From Flavobacterium sp. CFS9 (lineage in GTDB: Bacteria > Bacteroidota > Bacteroidia > Flavobacteriales > Flavobacteriaceae), in NCBI RefSeq assembly GCF_041154745.1, contig NZ_AP031573.1, positions 1,736,001-1,800,000 on the forward strand: a DNA stretch of 64,000 nucleotides. The letters are read 5' to 3'. The notes below the pieces were generated by a model that worked only from the letters and a program-made list of their open reading frames with translations, had not been told where the DNA came from and made no database searches. A program made the position numbers and the translations under genes. This document shows positions 60,240 through 64,000 of this stretch, one piece after another; within the stretch, counting starts at the first letter, position 1, and each line of letters starts with the position of its first letter.

Positions 60240-62105
60240 ATGAAAAAGCTATTTAAGTACGCCTTAGCGTTTGTTTTTCTTGCCTTGACAAGTTGCGAAA
60301 AAGATTCAAATGAACCACATCAAACCAAAACAGAATCATCGGTTCCTTTTGAAAAGAAACTCATTAATGCCAATGAACTTCCGGCAGACATTCAGCAAGA
60401 CATCAACACTGATGAAACAAAAAACAGTTCAAAATCCGGTAATACTGAAACTCTAAACGAGCCAATATTTATGATGTATGATATTGTAAGTATGACTGAC
60501 GATAAGAACATCACCAATTACAGTATTAGCTTCTTTTATCCAGACACTCCTGAAAATGTGTATTACAATCTGGTTATAAATGTACTGCCAACGGGAGAAA
60601 GTAAAAAATACGTTTTTAAATATATTTGTAATCCAGAGGATTATGAAAATTTTAAAGCACACCATTTTAATTTCAAATATTTTGATGGTACTACCGAGAT
60701 AAGTCAGGTTAGTTACAATACTACTGGAAAATTTACCTCGAAGTCCAGTGCAGGAGACGATCCATGTGCTAAAATCTTTATTCCTTCATCATCAGATCCA
60801 AAGAGTAATCCAGCCGCAGGTGGAGGAAGCGGAGGTGGCGGAAATCTCCCATCAGGAGGATTCAACACAAGCGTTCCGGGATACAACTCCCCTCCAAGCA
60901 GTGGCGGTTATAAAGGTGGTGGCGATGGCAGTTCCGGTCACGATCATTCTAACTGTTATGGCAGTAACGGACAATATTGGTATTATGCCGGTGATGTTCG
61001 CCCACCGCATCCTCATACTTCAAAAAGTGCTGCACCTTGTCCCGAAGTAACTCCACCAACCGGATATGTACCGGTAAATACAATGCCATTGATTAAAATT
61101 TTAGGTGCTCAGCTAAACCTATCTATAGCTCAGATCGCTTTTTTAAGAAATCGTCCCGACACGATGAATATTATTGGCAGTTATTTAAATTCAAATAACT
61201 TCTCTGATGAAGCCAAAAGTTTTTGCAAAGAAATGATTGACATCGTTAAACAAGATGTCACAGTAGATAATAATGCACTCATTTTTACCTTAAGCGCCAA
61301 AGCCCAAAACAAGATTTATTATGATTTAGATAATGTTTTTTTGTTGTCCGTAGATGAATACATGGATGCAGATATATCCAATATTTATAATACAGATCCA
61401 GATTTGATAATTTATTTTGGGCAACACCATATTGAAAAAATGGTACGTTTAAAAAAAATTAATCCAGAATGGAGTTATCTAAAGTGTTATTGGGAAGCCA
61501 GTAAAGAAGTCGTTCATATTACACTGGATGTCTTTGGTACAGTGCCTGTAGTTGGAGAGTTGGCAGATGTAACAAATGGCGCTTTGTATCTTATTGAAGG
61601 CGATGGTGTTAATGCTACTTTAAGTATGGCTAGTGCAATTCCTTTAGCAGGATGGGCTGCTGTATCTACGAAGTATGCTATTAAATTTAAAGAAGTTAGC
61701 GTAATAGCTACAAAGGTAAAATTAGTTTGGAAAGTTACTGGAGATGTTATTACTTTTGGATCAAGAGGTCAACTACGAAAAGTTTTAGGATTAGCGGTTG
61801 GAGATTTACGACAAGCCCATCATATTATACCTTGGAATAAACAATCAAAAGAGGTTATACAAAAAGCATCTAAGTCCAAACATGCTTTTCATATGAACGA
61901 AGAATTAAATGGAATAGCATTAAGTACAACTGTTCATAATGGGAGTCATGCCCATTATGATAATTTAATTCAAGAACATCTTGATAGAATAAAGCCAAAT
62001 GCAACACCTGATGAAGCATATGAAAAAGTAATGGAAATTTTAAATAAAGTAAGAACCGCCATTAGAAACAATCCTGGAGTACATCTTAATCAATTAAATT
62101 TTTAA
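60240..62105 (+). CDS. Lipoprotein polymorphic toxin with C-terminal AHH nuclease domain
   Basis: A 621-residue modular protein. The lipobox LTSC gives lipid Cys19, followed by EKDSNE, a Lys/acidic tail like flavobacterial surface-export signals. A beta-rich domain runs to about 180. A Gly/Ser/Pro linker lies at about 195-240 and a His/Cys-rich stretch near 240-270. A hydrophobic pre-toxin segment (FGTVPVVGELADVTNGALYL...ASAIPLAGWAAVSTK, about 424-480) is of the kind placed before toxins in Rhs and other polymorphic systems. The tip is an AHH nuclease: AHHIIPW (Ala526-His527-His528), NELNGIAL-type LNGIAL, and HNGSHAHY with His566, His570 and His572. It should cut nucleic acid in a rival. The immunity gene starts 3 bases later. 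Confidence 0.87.
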   Translation: MKKLFKYALAFVFLALTSCEKDSNEPHQTKTESSVPFEKKLINANELPADIQQDINTDETKNSSKSGNTETLNEPIFMMYDIVSMTDDKNITNYSISFFYPDTPENVYYNLVINVLPTGESKKYVFKYICNPEDYENFKAHHFNFKYFDGTTEISQVSYNTTGKFTSKSSAGDDPCAKIFIPSSSDPKSNPAAGGGSGGGGNLPSGGFNTSVPGYNSPPSSGGYKGGGDGSSGHDHSNCYGSNGQYWYYAGDVRPPHPHTSKSAAPCPEVTPPTGYVPVNTMPLIKILGAQLNLSIAQIAFLRNRPDTMNIIGSYLNSNNFSDEAKSFCKEMIDIVKQDVTVDNNALIFTLSAKAQNKIYYDLDNVFLLSVDEYMDADISNIYNTDPDLIIYFGQHHIEKMVRLKKINPEWSYLKCYWEASKEVVHITLDVFGTVPVVGELADVTNGALYLIEGDGVNATLSMASAIPLAGWAAVSTKYAIKFKEVSVIATKVKLVWKVTGDVITFGSRGQLRKVLGLAVGDLRQAHHIIPWNKQSKEVIQKASKSKHAFHMNEELNGIALSTTVHNGSHAHYDNLIQEHLDRIKPNATPDEAYEKVMEILNKVRTAIRNNPGVHLNQLNF

Positions 62106-62108
62106 ATT

Positions 62109-62846
62109 ATGAATTATTACTCTATTGAGCATTCAATGAATAAAAAAATATTAGGTCATTATCCTCAGATAAAAGAAATCATTCATCATTGTGCTGTTTG
62201 GGAAGATCCACGATTTATTGATAGATTCAGTTTTGAAAAGATTAATATCAATCCAATCATTTCTAATCCCGTTTTATATCAAAATTCTAACTTAACCGAC
62301 TTAATAGATGTTAGAGGAGAGATTGGTTTTTTATCCAAAATCCTAATAAGTGGTAAACTAAAATCTATATTAGAAAAAAGAAGGACTACTGGTTTCGATT
62401 TTTTTAAAATACCAGTCTTCTATCGAGAAAAAATCATTGAAGATTATTATATTCTAAATGTGTATGAGGACAATAATAATTTTATTGATATCAATAAGTG
62501 TAGAGTTCAGTATCATAAAAAAGCAGATGATTATAAGTTTACTTACAATACAAATACTGAATATTTAACATTCGAAAATTTTGACAGTTTTAATTCTCTT
62601 CTAGATGTAGCTATTAAGAATAATGAGTCTTTTTTTATTGATAAAATCATTTTAAAAGATAGCATAAATGAAGATTTTTTTCTACTACGATATGTTGAAA
62701 GTGGAGTAAAATATGTTGTTTCTGAAAAGTTAAAGCAAGAAATAGAAGATGCAGGTTGTACCGGTATAGAATTTCAGCCTATAGAGTTATCAACAATTGA
62801 ATGGCTGCATGGAGGAGAACGAGAAAAAATATACGGTAAAGCGTGA
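62109..62846 (+). CDS. Probable immunity protein for the AHH toxin (Imm11/Imm43-like)
   Basis: A 245-residue cytosolic protein with no signal peptide. The pattern resembles Imm11/Imm43-type immunity proteins: LISGKLKSILEKRRTTGFDFFKIPV, YYILNVYEDNNNFIDI, FLLRYVESGVKYVVSEKLKQEIEDAGCTGIEFQPI. The two Imm families are similar and I cannot separate them by eye. It starts 3 bases after the toxin stop codon and is strikingly AT-rich, as recently shuffled cassettes often are. It should bind and block the AHH nuclease in the producer. Confidence 0.8.
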   Translation: MNYYSIEHSMNKKILGHYPQIKEIIHHCAVWEDPRFIDRFSFEKININPIISNPVLYQNSNLTDLIDVRGEIGFLSKILISGKLKSILEKRRTTGFDFFKIPVFYREKIIEDYYILNVYEDNNNFIDINKCRVQYHKKADDYKFTYNTNTEYLTFENFDSFNSLLDVAIKNNESFFIDKIILKDSINEDFFLLRYVESGVKYVVSEKLKQEIEDAGCTGIEFQPIELSTIEWLHGGEREKIYGKA

Positions 62847-63005
62847 CAACATAAATAATATCAAATAAGAGAGCAAACTAAGTAAAACTTTTTGGTGTTC
62901 CAAAGCTGTTTTTTGATAGTTATTGCGTTGGAGAAAACGCGGATTAATACGGATTTCTTTTCATCAGGCATTAATTAATCTTTACAAGATAAAAAGAGAC
63001 TAAAC

Positions 63006-63036
63006 AAAAACGGCGCTAAAATTAGCGCCGTTTTTT
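63006..63036. terminator. Bidirectional terminator
   Basis: AAAACGGCGCTAA pairs with TTAGCGCCGTTTT, with A and T tracts on both sides. It lies between the immunity gene (plus) and the M13 peptidase gene (minus). Confidence 0.88.
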
Positions 63037-63048
63037 ATGGGTTTTCTG

Positions 63049-64000
63049 TTACCAGATTTTAACTCTTTTATCAGGATCAATGAACATTTTGTCTCCTTTT
63101 TTGATGTCGAAAGCCTTATAAAAAGCATCAACATTTTGAATTGGCACTACAGCTCTGTACATTCCAGGTGAATGCGGGTCTGTTTTAACCTGGCTTTTTA
63201 TAGCCTCATCTCTTGATTTCGTTCTCCATACGGTAGCCCATGAAATAAAGAAACGCTGCTCTGGTGTAAATCCGTCAATTAATCCAGGATTTCCGTTTGC
63301 TTTCAAATACAATTGTAATCCATCGTAAGCCGCATTTATTCCACCCAAGTCTCCGATATTCTCACCTAAAGTAAATTTACCATCTACGTGAATTCCAGGA
63401 AGAGGCTCTAAAGCACTGTACTGTGCTGCAAGAGCTGCTCCAAGAGCTGTAAATTGTTTTAAATCTTCCGGTGTCCACCAGTCTACAAGATTACCGTCAG
63501 CATTGTAACGTGCTCCTGAGTCATCAAATCCGTGAGAAATCTCGTGTCCGATTACCGCTCCAATTCCACCGTAGTTCACCGCTTCGTCTGCCTGATAATT
63601 GTAAAAAGGCGGTTGAAGGATCGCTGCCGGGAAAACAATCTCGTTATAAGACGGGTTGAAGTAAGCATTTACTGTTTGCGGAGACATTCCCCACTCTGTT
63701 TTATCAACCGGTTTTCCTAATTTAGCCAGGTTTTCAGCATAAGCCCATTTTGATATACTTCTCATATTATCAAAATAGGTTCCGCCTTCCCCTACATTTT
63801 TAAGTTCTAAAGCTGAATAGTCTTTCCATTTATCAGGATATCCGATTTTAACGGTTAGTTTTTTCAATTTCTCAATGGCTTTCACTTTGGTTTGTTGTGA
63901 CATCCAAGGCAATGCATTGATTCTGTTTTCGTAAGCTAACATTACATTAGCAATCATTTTTTTTGCTTTGTCTTTTGCTTCAGCAGGGAATAATTTCTCT
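63049..64000 (-). CDS. M13-family (neprilysin/PepO) metallopeptidase, C-terminal part
   Basis: The gene runs off the right edge. The frame is open to the end (EKLFPAEAKDKAKK precedes the internal methionine at 63957). The zinc site is VIGHEISHGFDDSGARY (HExxH), with the third ligand in GENIGDLGGINAAYDGL and the substrate-side NAYFNPSYNEIVFPAAILQPPFY. The protein ends in the family C-terminus, reading VWRTKSRDEAIKSQV, then PHSPGMYR, and close to the end VKIW. These zinc oligopeptidases act on small peptides and are usually exported in Bacteroidota. The signal peptide is outside the window. Confidence 0.94.
   Translation of the reverse strand, partial: EKLFPAEAKDKAKKMIANVMLAYENRINALPWMSQQTKVKAIEKLKKLTVKIGYPDKWKDYSALELKNVGEGGTYFDNMRSISKWAYAENLAKLGKPVDKTEWGMSPQTVNAYFNPSYNEIVFPAAILQPPFYNYQADEAVNYGGIGAVIGHEISHGFDDSGARYNADGNLVDWWTPEDLKQFTALGAALAAQYSALEPLPGIHVDGKFTLGENIGDLGGINAAYDGLQLYLKANGNPGLIDGFTPEQRFFISWATVWRTKSRDEAIKSQVKTDPHSPGMYRAVVPIQNVDAFYKAFDIKKGDKMFIDPDKRVKIW

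Noticed and set aside
60748..61050. 100-residue ORF in another frame inside the toxin gene
   Set aside because: Overlaps the Gly/Ser linker coding region, which creates open frames by composition alone.

Overview
The window looks like a chromosome segment of a Flavobacterium-type member of the Bacteroidota. Supporting signs are low GC, the gliding lipoprotein gene gldH, two proteins with type IX secretion (T9SS) C-terminal sorting domains, a carotenoid lycopene cyclase, many SPII lipoproteins, and promoters that fit the Bacteroidota form (TTG, about 20 nt, TAnnTTTG). No tRNA, rRNA, CRISPR array or prophage was seen. All calls come from reading the sequence; no database search was run.

Layout. 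1-9.4 kb: end of a class I fumarase, a LOV-like PAS protein, dinB, a calcineurin-type phosphatase, a small envelope protein, an exported SAM-hydroxide adenosyltransferase homologue, a T9SS-secreted M4 metalloprotease and a two-subunit CoA transferase. 9.5-13.7 kb: ricT-gldH-pbp1A operon on the minus strand. 14.0-18.5 kb: accessory block with a surface-lipoprotein metallopeptidase candidate and a duplicated-domain partner, a decayed copy of part of trhO, and a T9SS type B adhesin-like protein. 18.7-26.1 kb: trhO and a complete RND efflux operon. 26.2-32.4 kb: bacilliredoxin, S41 protease, lycopene cyclase, thioredoxin and a TonB-dependent receptor. 32.5-38.2 kb: metal homeostasis block (thioredoxin-reductase-like flavoprotein, COG0523 GTPase, MerC-like protein, Zur-like Fur regulator, MntH-UspA fusion, MntR) with readable operator palindromes. 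38.6-41.4 kb: small orphan protein, enoyl-CoA hydratase, NtrY-like kinase. 41.5-51.5 kb and 58.0-59.0 kb: nearly the whole heme pathway (hemJ, hemH, hemA, hemC, hemD, hemE, hemF, hemB; hemL is not here). 51.6-52.5 kb: a REP-associated transposase broken by one early stop codon and a nest of REP-like hairpins. 52.6-60 kb: outer membrane protein, class I aldolase, two envelope proteins of unknown role, a cytochrome c lipoprotein and a GyrI-like protein. 60.2-62.8 kb: a lipoprotein AHH-nuclease polymorphic toxin with a candidate immunity gene. The window ends inside an M13 peptidase gene.

The most interesting items are: (1) the lipid-anchored AHH toxin and its likely immunity gene, which recall the SitA/SitI design of myxobacteria; (2) a family of triloop REP hairpins with covarying stems at two loci, one beside its probable transposase; (3) two classes of metal operator, a double Zur-like palindrome over a promoter and an MntR-like palindrome shared between mntH and, imperfectly, a TonB receptor promoter; (4) a degenerate trhO relic near the intact gene; (5) a series of nested intergenic hairpins, each built from short repeated words of its own.
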